NCBI GenBank assembly: GCA_902492895.1
Contig: CABUNG010000006.1
Coordinates: 1-64,000 of the forward strand
Reading direction: 5' to 3'
DNA: 64,000 nucleotides
Source: an uncultured Oscillospiraceae bacterium
GTDB lineage: Bacteria; Bacillota; Clostridia; Oscillospirales; Acutalibacteraceae
This document shows positions 44,445-52,713 of this stretch, piece after piece; within the stretch, counting starts at the first letter, position 1, and the number at the start of each line of letters is the position of its first letter. Both the position numbers and the translations under genes were made by a program. The notes beneath the pieces were generated by a model, which searched no databases, was not told the origin of the DNA, and worked only from the letters and a program-made list of their open reading frames with translations.

Positions 44445-45730
44445 TTCTGGCGGGAGGCCGGCTGTACGACACCGCGGAGCAGGATCGGATCCTCTCCCGT
44501 CTGGAAACGGATATCAACCGGACGCGGCAAACCAAAGCGCTGTCCGCTGAAACGGTCATGGCGGCCGTCGAGCGTCTTGGGCAGCGTCTGGCCGCCGGGG
44601 ACTTCGACGCCCTGCTGGACCGCTTCGGCATCGAGGGCCTCGATACCTATGTCGAGACTCTTCTGCCCATGCTGAGCCGGGAGTCTCTGGAGCTGCGGGT
44701 CCGCACCGAATTAGGGATCCGTCCGTTTGACGAACGGCCCGTCGCCCCGCCGTCCGGCCAGACACCCATCTCCCTGCGGCCCATGCCGCTCGGCACCCTC
44801 CTGCACATCGCCGCCGGAAATGTAGACGGCCTTCCCGCCTTCAGCGTTGTGGAGGGGCTGCTCACCGGCAACGTCAATCTGCTGAAACTGCCCCAGGCCG
44901 ACAGCGGCCTGTCGCTGGAAATTCTGCAGAAACTGATGGAGCTGGAGCCGGATATCCGGGAATTTCTGTATGTGTTCGATACCCCGTCGAGCGATCTCGG
45001 TACGCTCAAGCGGCTGGCGGATATCGCGGACGGGATCGTGGTCTGGGGCGGCGAAACCGCGGTGGCAGCCGTCCGCCGGTTTGCTCCTAACGGCGTCAAG
45101 CTGATCGAATGGGGGCACCGCCTGAGCTTCGCCTATATCTCCGGCTATGAAGACGAAAAGCCGGAGCTCGCCGCGCTCGCCCGTCATATCGTGTCCACGA
45201 AGCAGCTTCTCTGCAGCTCCTGTCAGACCATTTTTCTCGATACCGACAGCCCGGAAGAACTCGTCCGGTTCTGTCAAACGTTTTTGCCCTATCTGGACGC
45301 AGCCTCCGAGCGGGTGCCGGCCTCGATCGGTGAAACGGCCGAACGGACGCTGCGCCGTCTGAACGGCCGATTGGAACGCATCCTGTCGGGGGATGACCGC
45401 GCGTCCAGCCGGGTGTTTCAGGGCCGTTTCTGCAGCCTCACCGCCTGTGCCGACCGGGATCTCGAGCTCTCCGACATGTTCGGCAACGTCCTCGTCAAAG
45501 CCCTGCCCCGGGAGCAGCTGTTCGGACAGCTGCGGCGGCACAAAGGGGTATTGCAGACGGCGGGGCTGATCTGCTCCCCCGACCGGCGGGAGGAACTGAC
45601 CGATCTCCTTTCGCGCGGCGGCCTGACGCGGATCACGCGGGCCGGGGATATGTCGGCCGTTTTCTGCGGCGAATCCCACGACGGGGAATTTCCCCTGCGG
45701 CGCTATATCCGCACGGTCGTCGTGGAATAA
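44441..45730 (+). CDS. LuxC-like acyl-CoA/acyl-protein reductase
   Basis: A 429-residue member of the LuxC family, part of the aldehyde dehydrogenase superfamily, which reduces acyl groups to aldehydes with NADPH. Family segments include PLGTLLHIAAGNVDGLPAFS, LLTGNVNLLKLP and VVWGGETAV; the catalytic Cys is most likely in STKQLLCSSCQTIFLD. GGAGGTG precedes the ATG, which overlaps the luxE stop (ATGA). With LuxE it should make a fatty or other acyl aldehyde; the acyl donor and end product are unknown. A strong terminator follows. Confidence 0.87.
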   Translation: MILAGGRLYDTAEQDRILSRLETDINRTRQTKALSAETVMAAVERLGQRLAAGDFDALLDRFGIEGLDTYVETLLPMLSRESLELRVRTELGIRPFDERPVAPPSGQTPISLRPMPLGTLLHIAAGNVDGLPAFSVVEGLLTGNVNLLKLPQADSGLSLEILQKLMELEPDIREFLYVFDTPSSDLGTLKRLADIADGIVVWGGETAVAAVRRFAPNGVKLIEWGHRLSFAYISGYEDEKPELAALARHIVSTKQLLCSSCQTIFLDTDSPEELVRFCQTFLPYLDAASERVPASIGETAERTLRRLNGRLERILSGDDRASSRVFQGRFCSLTACADRDLELSDMFGNVLVKALPREQLFGQLRRHKGVLQTAGLICSPDRREELTDLLSRGGLTRITRAGDMSAVFCGESHDGEFPLRRYIRTVVVE

Positions 45731-45739
45731 AAAAAGCCG

Positions 45740-45774
45740 AAAAGGCTCTGCGGTTTTTCTCCGCAGAGCCTTTT
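45740..45774 (+). terminator. Terminator of the repressor-luxE-luxC unit
   Basis: A 14-bp perfect stem (45740-45753 with 45761-45774), 7-base loop and a T-run, 10 bases after the luxC stop. Confidence 0.92.
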
Positions 45775-45867
45775 TTATGCACATTTTTCTTGTATACAAA
45801 GCGTATCTCCGGAAAAAATAAACTGTACCGCTTTTACACGCCTTTTATAAAAGAAAGGACCCCGCTC

Positions 45868-46107
45868 ATGAAAAACAAGAAAAACGTGCTGCCCGTCGAT
45901 GAAACCGGCGACGCTCTATTTGACGAAACCTTCAGTGTGGCCTCCACAACGGAATGCACAGGACTGATCCCGGCCGCCCCGGTCAGCGGCGCCGCGGCCG
46001 ACTCTTACAGCGACATTTACGACGTTCCCCTCGCCAAGACCCCCGCCGACGCCGTTCACGCCCTCCAGAGCGTGAAAAAGGAAACAGATGACGAAAAGCG
46101 GCCTTGA
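45868..46107 (+). CDS. Small acidic protein of unknown function
   Basis: A 79-residue acidic, low-complexity protein (KNVLPVDETGDALFDETF, then SYSDIYDVPLAKTP). AAAGGA lies before the ATG. No membrane segment, Cys cluster or known fold is evident. A small spore-associated role is possible in this lineage but not shown. The assignment as a gene rests on the ribosome site and position between terminators. Confidence 0.55.
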   Translation: MKNKKNVLPVDETGDALFDETFSVASTTECTGLIPAAPVSGAAADSYSDIYDVPLAKTPADAVHALQSVKKETDDEKRP

Positions 46108-46187
46108 TTTCTTTACGATTCCTTTACAAGGATTTCATGGAATCTTTTAGAAGGGTTCAAATCTTGGTCATAATTATCCCGTATACT

Positions 46188-46264
46188 AAAAGCATCCCAA
46201 ACGGAACGGGCCACAGAAGGCTGTCAGGCTAATCCCTCGAAAGAGGTTTAGAATAGATGCTTTT
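46188..46264 (+). ncRNA. Possible small structured RNA
   Basis: AAAAGCATC at 46188-46196 pairs with GATGCTTTT at 46256-46264, which runs into six T residues. Inside are a GCCACAG/CTGT-GGC-like stem and a CCTC-GAAA-GAGG tetraloop hairpin. A TATACT -10 at 46182-46187 lies so close that the true start point may remove part of the closing stem, which keeps this uncertain. No known RNA family recognised. Confidence 0.35.
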
Positions 46265-46316
46265 TTCACACCTCCCTCCTCTCTCTGCGCGGCTGCCCGG
46301 CCGCGCATCCCCCTCT

Positions 46317-46345
46317 AAAACGGCCGGCATAATGCCGGCCGTTTT
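46317..46345. terminator. Terminator-like palindrome
   Basis: AAAACGGCCGGCAT (46317-46330) and its complement (46332-46345) with a T-run: a bidirectional rho-independent signal. The rest of 46108-46548 has no gene I can support. Confidence 0.75.
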
Positions 46346-46458
46346 TTATGCGAAGGAGAGGACCTGTTTGGGGTTTCCGGCCGGCCTTTCGCGGCCGGGG
46401 TCAAAAAAGGCAGCCCCGTTCCCGCTCCTGCGCCACTTCCATATTTACCACACAGCAC

Positions 46459-46487
46459 AAAGGGCCGCGACGATGTCGCGGCCCTTT
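46459..46487 (-). terminator. Terminator-like hairpin after the 60-residue gene
   Basis: A 13-bp perfect stem (46459-46471 with 46475-46487) and 3-base loop, about 60 bases past the stop of the leftward small gene. Confidence 0.55.
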
Positions 46488-46548
46488 CGAATCGGAGAGG
46501 CTTATTTATCGGAATCCGCGAAGCGTCGATATCGTCGAACGCCTCCCT

Positions 46549-46731
46549 CTATGAACGTTTGTCTGTATCCCGATCCTGCTCTTCGAACCAGCGATCCACA
46601 TGGTCCATAATCGAGAGAATCGTCATCCATTGTTCCCGCACACGCTCAGAATTGTATTCACAGATACTTAACTCCAGCTTTAGCTGTCCGACACGCTTAT
46701 ATAATGTTGCCACTAATTCATGGAGAGACAT
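46549..46731 (-). CDS. Small helical protein of unknown function
   Basis: A 60-residue, charged, probably coiled-coil protein (VATLYKRVGQLKLELSI, DHVDRWFEEQDRDTDK). GGAGG sits seven bases before the ATG. It is divergent from an RHH-like gene 99 bases away and shares an intergenic region with repeated CAAATTGTA sites. The pair could be a regulator and its controlled partner. No family recognised. Confidence 0.6.
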   Translation of the reverse strand: MSLHELVATLYKRVGQLKLELSICEYNSERVREQWMTILSIMDHVDRWFEEQDRDTDKRS

Positions 46732-46754
46732 CCGGAGGCCTCCTCTTCGTATTG

Positions 46755-46810
46755 CAAATTGTATTTCAAATTGTACTCTATATTTGTTTTACCACATGAA
46801 ATACAATTTT
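46755..46810. promoter_or_regulatory. Repeated CAAATTGTA operator candidates
   Basis: CAAATTGTA at 46755-46763 and 46767-46775 (12-base period) with an inverted, one-mismatch copy TACAATTTT at 46802-46810. Short direct repeats with ~12-base spacing suit ribbon-helix-helix tetramers, and an RHH-like gene starts at 46831. Confidence 0.55.
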
Positions 46811-46830
46811 ACAAGAGAGGGGGGCTTTTT

Positions 46831-47004
46831 ATGGCCGATTTTATTCCGAAACCGTATAAAAAAGAGCCCATCACCCTGCGTATTGACGTTGAAAAGTTAG
46901 AGCAGATCGAAAAACTGGCACAAAAGAACGGCATGAATCGCAGTGAATTCATCAATCGTTGCATTGATTTTGCCATTCAACACATGAAATCCGACAAACC
47001 ATAA
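46831..47004 (+). CDS. Small ribbon-helix-helix-like protein
   Basis: A 57-residue protein. ITLRIDVEKLEQIEKLAQKNG then NRSEFINRCIDFAIQHM is a clear strand-helix-helix pattern of the CopG/MetJ type. AGAGGGGGG precedes the ATG at 46831. Probably a DNA-binding regulator acting on the repeated sites just upstream and perhaps on the divergent 60-residue gene. Confidence 0.78.
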   Translation: MADFIPKPYKKEPITLRIDVEKLEQIEKLAQKNGMNRSEFINRCIDFAIQHMKSDKP

Positions 47005-47020
47005 AGGATCAAGCTGGAAA

Positions 47021-47060
47021 ACAGCCCCGGCCGGCACGTTCGCGTGCCGGCCGGGGCTGT
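47021..47060 (-). terminator. Terminator of the DUF1015 gene
   Basis: An 18-bp perfect stem closed by TTCG on the plus strand (47021-47038 with 47043-47060), with TTTT on the minus-strand side. Confidence 0.85.
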
Positions 47061-47081
47061 TATATGCCGATAATTTTCCAA

Positions 47082-48392
47082 TTACCGCAGCGAATTCATC
47101 GTCAGCCCGGTAATGAGTTTCGGATAAAAATAGGTGGACTTCTGCGGCATCTTTTCTCCGGCCGCGGCCACGTCGCGGATCTCCTCCACCCGGGTGGGAT
47201 TGAGGAGAAACGCCGCCTGATAGGCGCCCGCGCCGACATCGTCGAGCGCCTCCCGCAGAGAGCGGGTATAAGTCAGATTGACGCCGTTCGCCATATTCTG
47301 CTTATCGATGCCCAGCATCCGCTCCAGGATCAGGGAATGAAGCACGTTCACGTCCAAACGGCGGGAGGCCTCGGACAGATCGGGCAGAACCGCGTCCATC
47401 ACGGACTCGTCCCGCAGGGTGAGCAGGGTGAAGGTCTCCCCGCCCGTATAGAAACCGAATGCCTTTTTCCCCGCCTGATAGGCGTGCTCCAGCATTTCGT
47501 CCAGCGACTCGACCGCGATGCCTTCCTGCACATCGAAATCCGCCCGGCAGCGCTCGACAAGGGCCTGCGGATCAAATCCGGCGATGCCGCGGATCATGCG
47601 ATGGGTGGGGAGCACGACCAAACCGGGATGATCCATTTCGACGAGCATCATCATGATATAGTCGGCGTCGGTTCCCTCCGGCACTCCTTCCGCCCGCAGG
47701 GTATCCCGGTACCGCAGCGCGGTTTCATAGCGGTGATGCCCGTCGGCAATGTAGAGCTTGGTATCGGTAAAGCGCTGTGCAATCGCCTCTGTCAGGGACG
47801 AATCGGCGACGGCCCACAGCCGATGAGTCAGCCCCGCCTCGTCGGTCACCTCGACAAGCGGCGGCTCCCGCATAATGAGCTCCAGGGTGTCGAGAGTCTC
47901 CATCTCCCCGCCGTCGTCCATGTACAGGGCGTATACATCGCTGAAATTGCAGCCGGTCGCCTTCATCAGCTCAAACCGGTCGGCCTTGGCCTTGGACAGG
48001 GTCTCTTCATGGGGCAGCACGATGCCCTTTGAAACCTCCTCGAGTTTGACCTGCGCAATCAGGCCGGCCACGCTCCGCCGTCCGCCCTCCATGCCGCTCA
48101 AATCGCTCAGGCCGGGCAAATCGAAAGCGATCTCATAACAATAAAACGCAGGCTGGTCATCCTGCCGGAGAATCCCCTGCTCCATCCATTCCCGCAGGGT
48201 TTTCCCCGCCTCGGCATACGGATCCGCACCGTCCCGGGGCAGCTCCAGCCGGATGATGTTGTAGGGATTGCGTTTGAGGTAGGAGAGCCGCTGAGACTCG
48301 GAAATGATGTCGTAGGGCGGGCAGATGAGCTCCCGCATGTCGCCCGCCTCGGGCGTGAAGCGCAGAGCGCGGAACGGACGGATTTCAGCCAT
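47082..48392 (-). CDS. DUF1015 family protein
   Basis: A 436-residue soluble protein of the DUF1015/COG4198 family. Typical motifs: ELICPPYDII near the start, NPYNIIRLELPRD, and the central YIADGHHRYETALRYRD with its His pair. Function is not settled; the family is sometimes annotated as HTH/kinase-like without strong proof. GGAGG precedes the ATG. It lies 34 bases after the ABC permease gene on the same strand and ends the operon. Confidence 0.9.
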   Translation of the reverse strand: MAEIRPFRALRFTPEAGDMRELICPPYDIISESQRLSYLKRNPYNIIRLELPRDGADPYAEAGKTLREWMEQGILRQDDQPAFYCYEIAFDLPGLSDLSGMEGGRRSVAGLIAQVKLEEVSKGIVLPHEETLSKAKADRFELMKATGCNFSDVYALYMDDGGEMETLDTLELIMREPPLVEVTDEAGLTHRLWAVADSSLTEAIAQRFTDTKLYIADGHHRYETALRYRDTLRAEGVPEGTDADYIMMMLVEMDHPGLVVLPTHRMIRGIAGFDPQALVERCRADFDVQEGIAVESLDEMLEHAYQAGKKAFGFYTGGETFTLLTLRDESVMDAVLPDLSEASRRLDVNVLHSLILERMLGIDKQNMANGVNLTYTRSLREALDDVGAGAYQAAFLLNPTRVEEIRDVAAAGEKMPQKSTYFYPKLITGLTMNSLR

Positions 48393-48426
48393 AATTGCAT
48401 TCCTCCAAGATCATATTGGGACAGCC

Positions 48427-50040
48427 TCACTGGGCTTCCATATCGTGCAGTGCGCCCCGGCAGAGGGCGTAAATGCCGAAAGAGACGAGCAGATTCCAGA
48501 TGATCAGGGGCAGGGCCATAATCGCGGTGGGCAGAGCGGCAGGCAGGACAGCCAGATCGATCAGCACCCCGATCACGATGCCGCCGGCCAGCCCCGGCAG
48601 GACCAGAATCAGCAGCATCAGGGCATATAGGAACAGCAGGAGGCCCTGATTGCCCATTTTCCCAAACAGACGCTGGGACAGGACATTTGCAGCGGTGAAC
48701 AGCGCGCCGAAGCTTGCATACAGCAGTATGCACATGACGGTGGTAAAGGGACGGGCCCCCGCCGCGAGGCCGACGCCGAGGAAAATGATTACCCCGTCCA
48801 CGGCCGGCTTGATCAGACTGGTCAGGCTGGCCCACAGCATCTTCTGAAAGGGCCCGGCCGGCACGAGATAGAGATACGGCTTTTCCAGTTCCCGGCCCCA
48901 TTCCCCAACCGAGTTGGTGAAGAGCAGGATATACAGGTACATGGTGGTGATCATCACCATGACGACACCGGGGGACATTTCCCCTTTCCCCGCCAGGCGG
49001 ATAACCAGGGCCAGAAACACGCCGCCGGCCAGCTGCAGGAAGGTGGAGCCGCTGACAAAAAGCAGGCGGCTGCGGCGTTTCATCTCCCGCAGATGCTTAT
49101 AAAAGAAAGCGGAGGCGCCCCATCCCCGGCCGATACCGGTTTCCCGCACCTTGATCTCCCGATTGCCGCGGCCCGCGTTCGTCACGCGGCCTTCCTTCGC
49201 CGCGGTCCGCAGCTCGTACATGGTTTCCGCGTTCTGGAGCACATCCTCGTAATAATCGGGTTCGATATGGAGGAAAAGCGCGACGACTCCCGCCGTACCT
49301 CCAACCAGCAGGCCGCTGAACACCAGCGCCCACAGCATCCGCCCTTCCCATACGGCGAAAAGCAGACCTTTCATCCAGCCCACAAAGGGGATCCATTCCA
49401 GGACCGGCTGAGAAATCGCCGCATACAGGGCGTCCGGAGTAAATCCCGCCCGCAGCAGCGGCAGCCCGACGGCAAGGAGCGCCGCGCCCACCAACGCGAT
49501 CAGGACGATCTTGACCCCCCGGATGCGGGCGGGATTGCCGTTCGAAAAACTGTACACGAGCATGGTCAGCAGCTGCACGAGAAAAACCGTGACAGCAAAG
49601 CCCGCTATAAGCATCACCGCCATGAGCGGCGTGACCCCAAACGTATTCACGGCCATACCGGCATAGGAAAAGAAAAACACCATCAGCAGCAGGGAGGTTC
49701 CCATCTGCCGCAGCAGGCCGTAGAGCAGGATCCGGCGGGGGGATACCGGGGAGAGGAACAGATTGTTCACATCCGACATGGTGAACAGATTCGACCCCGA
49801 CTTGAGTCCGACCAGCAGGGAGGGAATCGTGATCAGCAGCAGCAGGCCGAGATAAATCCCCTCGAGCAGGCGGACATCCTGCAAATCTCCCGGTTCGGAT
49901 GGTTTTCCCATGTTCACGAGACCCGAAAACAGGAGCATGCCGAGCACGAACACATAGGCGATGAGTCTCGCCGGATGGTGCAGCAGCTCGAGTAGGGAAT
50001 TTTTCAGCCGTTTGCGCATCATGAAGAACAAGGCGTTCAC
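48427..50040 (-). CDS. ABC-2-type transporter permease
   Basis: A 537-residue membrane protein with about 12-14 hydrophobic segments, in the family of large clostridial ABC-2 permeases. The start is a GTG at 50040 (then NALFFMMRKRLKNSL), with AGGG eight bases upstream, four bases after the stop of the ATPase gene. It partners the ATPase encoded just upstream. The substrate is unknown. Confidence 0.88.
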   Translation of the reverse strand: MNALFFMMRKRLKNSLLELLHHPARLIAYVFVLGMLLFSGLVNMGKPSEPGDLQDVRLLEGIYLGLLLLITIPSLLVGLKSGSNLFTMSDVNNLFLSPVSPRRILLYGLLRQMGTSLLLMVFFFSYAGMAVNTFGVTPLMAVMLIAGFAVTVFLVQLLTMLVYSFSNGNPARIRGVKIVLIALVGAALLAVGLPLLRAGFTPDALYAAISQPVLEWIPFVGWMKGLLFAVWEGRMLWALVFSGLLVGGTAGVVALFLHIEPDYYEDVLQNAETMYELRTAAKEGRVTNAGRGNREIKVRETGIGRGWGASAFFYKHLREMKRRSRLLFVSGSTFLQLAGGVFLALVIRLAGKGEMSPGVVMVMITTMYLYILLFTNSVGEWGRELEKPYLYLVPAGPFQKMLWASLTSLIKPAVDGVIIFLGVGLAAGARPFTTVMCILLYASFGALFTAANVLSQRLFGKMGNQGLLLFLYALMLLILVLPGLAGGIVIGVLIDLAVLPAALPTAIMALPLIIWNLLVSFGIYALCRGALHDMEAQ

Positions 50041-50044
50041 GTCC

Positions 50045-50767
50045 TCATCCCTCCCCGCCGTCCGCCCCCGCAGGGCCTTCCGTAATCGAGAAGAAGAGCT
50101 GCTCGAGGTTTTCCCCATTCCGCTCGATCTCGGCCCGGGTGCGCACGGCCGCGATCCGGCCGTTCATCATAATGAGCACCTTGTCCCAGAACTCCTCGAC
50201 GCTGTCGAGCATGTGGGTGCTGATGAGCACCGCGCTGCCGGCCTCTTTCAGCTCCCGGATCATGTCCTTGAGTTCCTTGATGGCATGGGGATCGAGCCCC
50301 ACGAGCGGCTCGTCAAACAGCACCACCCGGGGAGAGGGAAGCAGCGCGCAGCAGATGCTCAGCTTCTGCTGCATGCCCTTGGAGAGCTCCTTACCGAGCT
50401 TTTTCCCCTTGTCCGTGAGCTCCATCCGTTCCATGAGACGGTCGGCCCGTTCCCGCCAGTTTTCCACCCGGTAGGCCCGGCCGATAAACTCCAGATGTTC
50501 GTCCACCGTCAGGGTGTCATAGGGAGCCGGGATTTCGGGAATATAGCCGAATATACGTTTGGCCTCCACCTGTTTGTTCGGATAAGGGCCGATCTGAATG
50601 CTGCCCTCATACCGCAGGAGGCCCGCGATGCATTTGATCGCGGTGGATTTGCCCGCGCCGTTCGGCCCGGCCAGCACGGTGATTTCACCCGGATCGACGG
50701 TAAAGCTCAAATCGTCGTTGGCCAAAAGCTTTTTGTAGCGTTTGGTGAGATGCGATACGGTCAGCAT
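50045..50767 (-). CDS. ABC transporter ATP-binding protein
   Basis: A 240-residue single ATPase domain with Walker A AGPNGAGKST, Q-loop FGYIPEIPAP, signature LSKGMQQKLSI, Walker B VVLFDEPLVGLDP and switch His in ISTHMLDS. The SKGMQQ signature is common to ABC-2 exporters. I place the start at 50767; an ATG four codons earlier is also open. First gene of the unit with the permease and DUF1015 genes. Confidence 0.93.
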   Translation of the reverse strand: MLTVSHLTKRYKKLLANDDLSFTVDPGEITVLAGPNGAGKSTAIKCIAGLLRYEGSIQIGPYPNKQVEAKRIFGYIPEIPAPYDTLTVDEHLEFIGRAYRVENWRERADRLMERMELTDKGKKLGKELSKGMQQKLSICCALLPSPRVVLFDEPLVGLDPHAIKELKDMIRELKEAGSAVLISTHMLDSVEEFWDKVLIMMNGRIAAVRTRAEIERNGENLEQLFFSITEGPAGADGGEG

Positions 50768-50885
50768 AAGCAGGGCCATCCTTTCACGCAGAGGGCGTTT
50801 GACAGACACGGCGCGCCGCCGGGCACCGAACTGGGCCTAGTATACCATTTTTCCGATTCCCGCACAAGCGCTTTCTCAAATCACA

Positions 50886-50918
50886 GATGTGCCGCTGTCC
50901 CATCGACCGCGGCACATC
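50886..50918 (-). terminator. Hairpin after the 100-residue gene
   Basis: A 10-bp stem (50886-50895 with 50909-50918) ten bases past the stop on the minus strand; the T-run is poor. Confidence 0.4.
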
Positions 50919-50927
50919 GTCCGGAAA

Positions 50928-51230
50928 CTAAAAATTAAAATAGGGAAGCGCGGCGTATTCCGCAGGCATATCCGCGCCGAGTCCGGTCCACCCCAGGTTT
51001 TGAACCAGCACGGATGGTTCTTCCGGAAAGACATAGGTGTTCAGATACTCCACAAAATCTTTTTCAGTATAGCTCACCCCTTGATCGGTTCTGTATTTTT
51101 CTGCGTCGGGACTATGCCAAAGCCATTCACTGCAGAATTCCAAACAGTATTCTTCAAGATGATCCGCGACAGTATCCGGGACCGCATATACGACGCTGTC
51201 TCCGTCCGCGCTTAATACGATATTCTTCAT
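50928..51230 (-). CDS. Conserved-looking protein of unknown function
   Basis: A 100-residue soluble acidic protein starting NIVLSADGDSVVYAVPD and ending with an aromatic PYFNF tail. The middle (LEEYCLEFCSEWLWHS) is Cys/Trp-rich. AAGGAG precedes the ATG at 51230. It reads like a well-folded small protein family in Clostridia, but I cannot name it. Single gene, leftward. Confidence 0.7.
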   Translation of the reverse strand: MKNIVLSADGDSVVYAVPDTVADHLEEYCLEFCSEWLWHSPDAEKYRTDQGVSYTEKDFVEYLNTYVFPEEPSVLVQNLGWTGLGADMPAEYAALPYFNF

Positions 51231-51495
51231 ATTCGTTCTCCTTGTCCATTTATCGATCGGATTATACCATATACCGTTAATTCTTTCCATGTCTGCCGAT
51301 GAAATTGCCGGCCGTCCCGTCCGGCATCACAAAAGGCCAAAACCATCTCCCGTTCGCACGGACGGAGCATCGAAAAAAGAACCCAAGTCCGGCGGAAGAG
51401 CCGTTTCCCCCTTGCTTTTTCCGCGGTCATCCGGTAAACTGAAAAGCAGAGCCGGATCTTCCGGTCCGGCGGATTCCGAAAGGATGGATGCGTAT

Positions 51496-52143
51496 ATGAA
51501 CCGTCGAACATGGGCCGCCCTGGCGGCCGTCATACTGTCCGTGTGCCTTTTCGCCGGGTGCGGCGGCCGGGACCAGGACAAACCCACGATGATCACCAAA
51601 GCCCCCGGAACCGTCCGGACCACCACCACGGCCGGCTCTGACGGCAGCACGGAGCCGAATACCCCCGAAACCCCCGAAACCACGGCTCCGGCCGGAACCG
51701 GATCCCCTGCGGATCCCACGACGCCCAAAACCACCGCACAAACCGTGGCGCCGGATCCGGGCGCCAGCGCCGCCGGGACGGCGATCGCCTCCCTGGCCAA
51801 TTCCCTGATAGGCACCACCTTCAAGATCGGAGGGGTCGGTCCGACGGAATTCGACAACCCCGGCTTCGTTTATTACTGTTACAAGCAGAACGGCATCACG
51901 GTCCCCCGCAAAGCCTCCGCCATGGCCCAGGACGGAACGGCGGTCGACCGCGCGTCCCTGCAGGCCGGAGATATCGTCGTGTTCTCGAACGAAATCGGCG
52001 GAGCAGCCGACTTTGTGGGCATCTACGTCGGCAGCGGCAAGTTCGTCTCCTGCAACAATCCGAATCAGCCCACCGGCGTCCAGTCTCTGGATACCGGCTA
52101 CTGGGCCGAGCGGTTCCTTTCGGGCCGGCGGTACGGCGGATAA
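51496..52143 (+). CDS. Lipoprotein with a catalytically dead NlpC/P60-like domain
   Basis: A 215-residue lipoprotein with lipobox LFAGC at ~18-22, a Thr/Pro-rich linker to ~95 and a C-terminal NlpC/P60 fold. Where active enzymes read D-C-S-G, this one reads D120-N121-P122-G123, so the nucleophile Cys is lost. The catalytic His that precedes VGIYVG is Phe173, and the third polar residue is Ser185 in KFVSC. The fold motifs VYYCYKQNG, LQAGDIVVF and VGIYVGSGKF are otherwise kept. It may bind wall peptides without cutting them. The start at 51496 gives a clean signal; an ATG four codons earlier is possible. Confidence 0.85.
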   Translation: MNRRTWAALAAVILSVCLFAGCGGRDQDKPTMITKAPGTVRTTTTAGSDGSTEPNTPETPETTAPAGTGSPADPTTPKTTAQTVAPDPGASAAGTAIASLANSLIGTTFKIGGVGPTEFDNPGFVYYCYKQNGITVPRKASAMAQDGTAVDRASLQAGDIVVFSNEIGGAADFVGIYVGSGKFVSCNNPNQPTGVQSLDTGYWAERFLSGRRYGG

Positions 52144-52280
52144 ACACCATAGCTCATCCGGCAAACGTAAGGCAGCGGACCACACACCGAAACGGCTGAC
52201 ATCGGAACTGCGGCGTTTCCGCCCCGCCGCCGGACCGGCCGCCTTCATTCCCACACTGCCTTCCGGTAACGGACACACAG

Positions 52281-52310
52281 AGGCCGGCGACGGATATCCG
52301 TCGCCGGCCT
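52281..52310 (+). terminator. Terminator: 30-bp perfect palindrome with T-run
   Basis: A fully palindromic 30 bases at 52281-52310 followed by TGTTTTT, 137 bases past the stop of the NlpC/P60-like gene. It can also serve the convergent gene at 52316. Confidence 0.75.
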
Positions 52311-52315
52311 TGTTT

Positions 52316-52687
52316 TTATTCCGTCGGAGCCGCATCCTCGTTTTCCGGAGATTCCAAGGTGTCGAGCAGTCCGGGTATCAATTCCTGTTCAAGCTGTGTC
52401 ACACAGGTCGCCGCCCGCCAGCGGGCCGGCAGCAGATTCCAGGCTAGACCCGCCCATTCCTGAACGGCCGGCGGCAGTTCCAGCGTCTGTCCGTCGATGG
52501 CTTTGAGACGGAGCACTCCGTTTTCCACCGCGTATTCCAGCCGCGGTTCGGTGTTGCCGAATGTCACCTGCCGGGTATTCACGTCTGCGATGAAGAAGCC
52601 GCAGCCGAGCAGCAGCAGGCAGAGGGTCAGCATGAATGCGCTGCCGAACGCGCGCGTCCGGCTTTTCTTTTCTCCCGTATCCGCCAT
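52316..52687 (-). CDS. Small membrane protein downstream of spoIIP
   Basis: A 123-residue protein with one membrane helix (~18-35, LTLCLLLLGCGFFIADV) and an extracellular part that may be two short beta strands and a helix. It lies 26 bases after spoIIP, so it is probably co-expressed in sporulation. Unknown function. Confidence 0.75.
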   Translation of the reverse strand: MADTGEKKSRTRAFGSAFMLTLCLLLLGCGFFIADVNTRQVTFGNTEPRLEYAVENGVLRLKAIDGQTLELPPAVQEWAGLAWNLLPARWRAATCVTQLEQELIPGLLDTLESPENEDAAPTE

Positions 52688-52713
52688 GTCGACGTCCTTT
52701 CCTCTTTTCAGGC

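Noticed and set aside
43329..45730. Bioluminescence operon
   Set aside because: Only luxE and luxC homologues are present; no luciferase subunits or acyl transferase.
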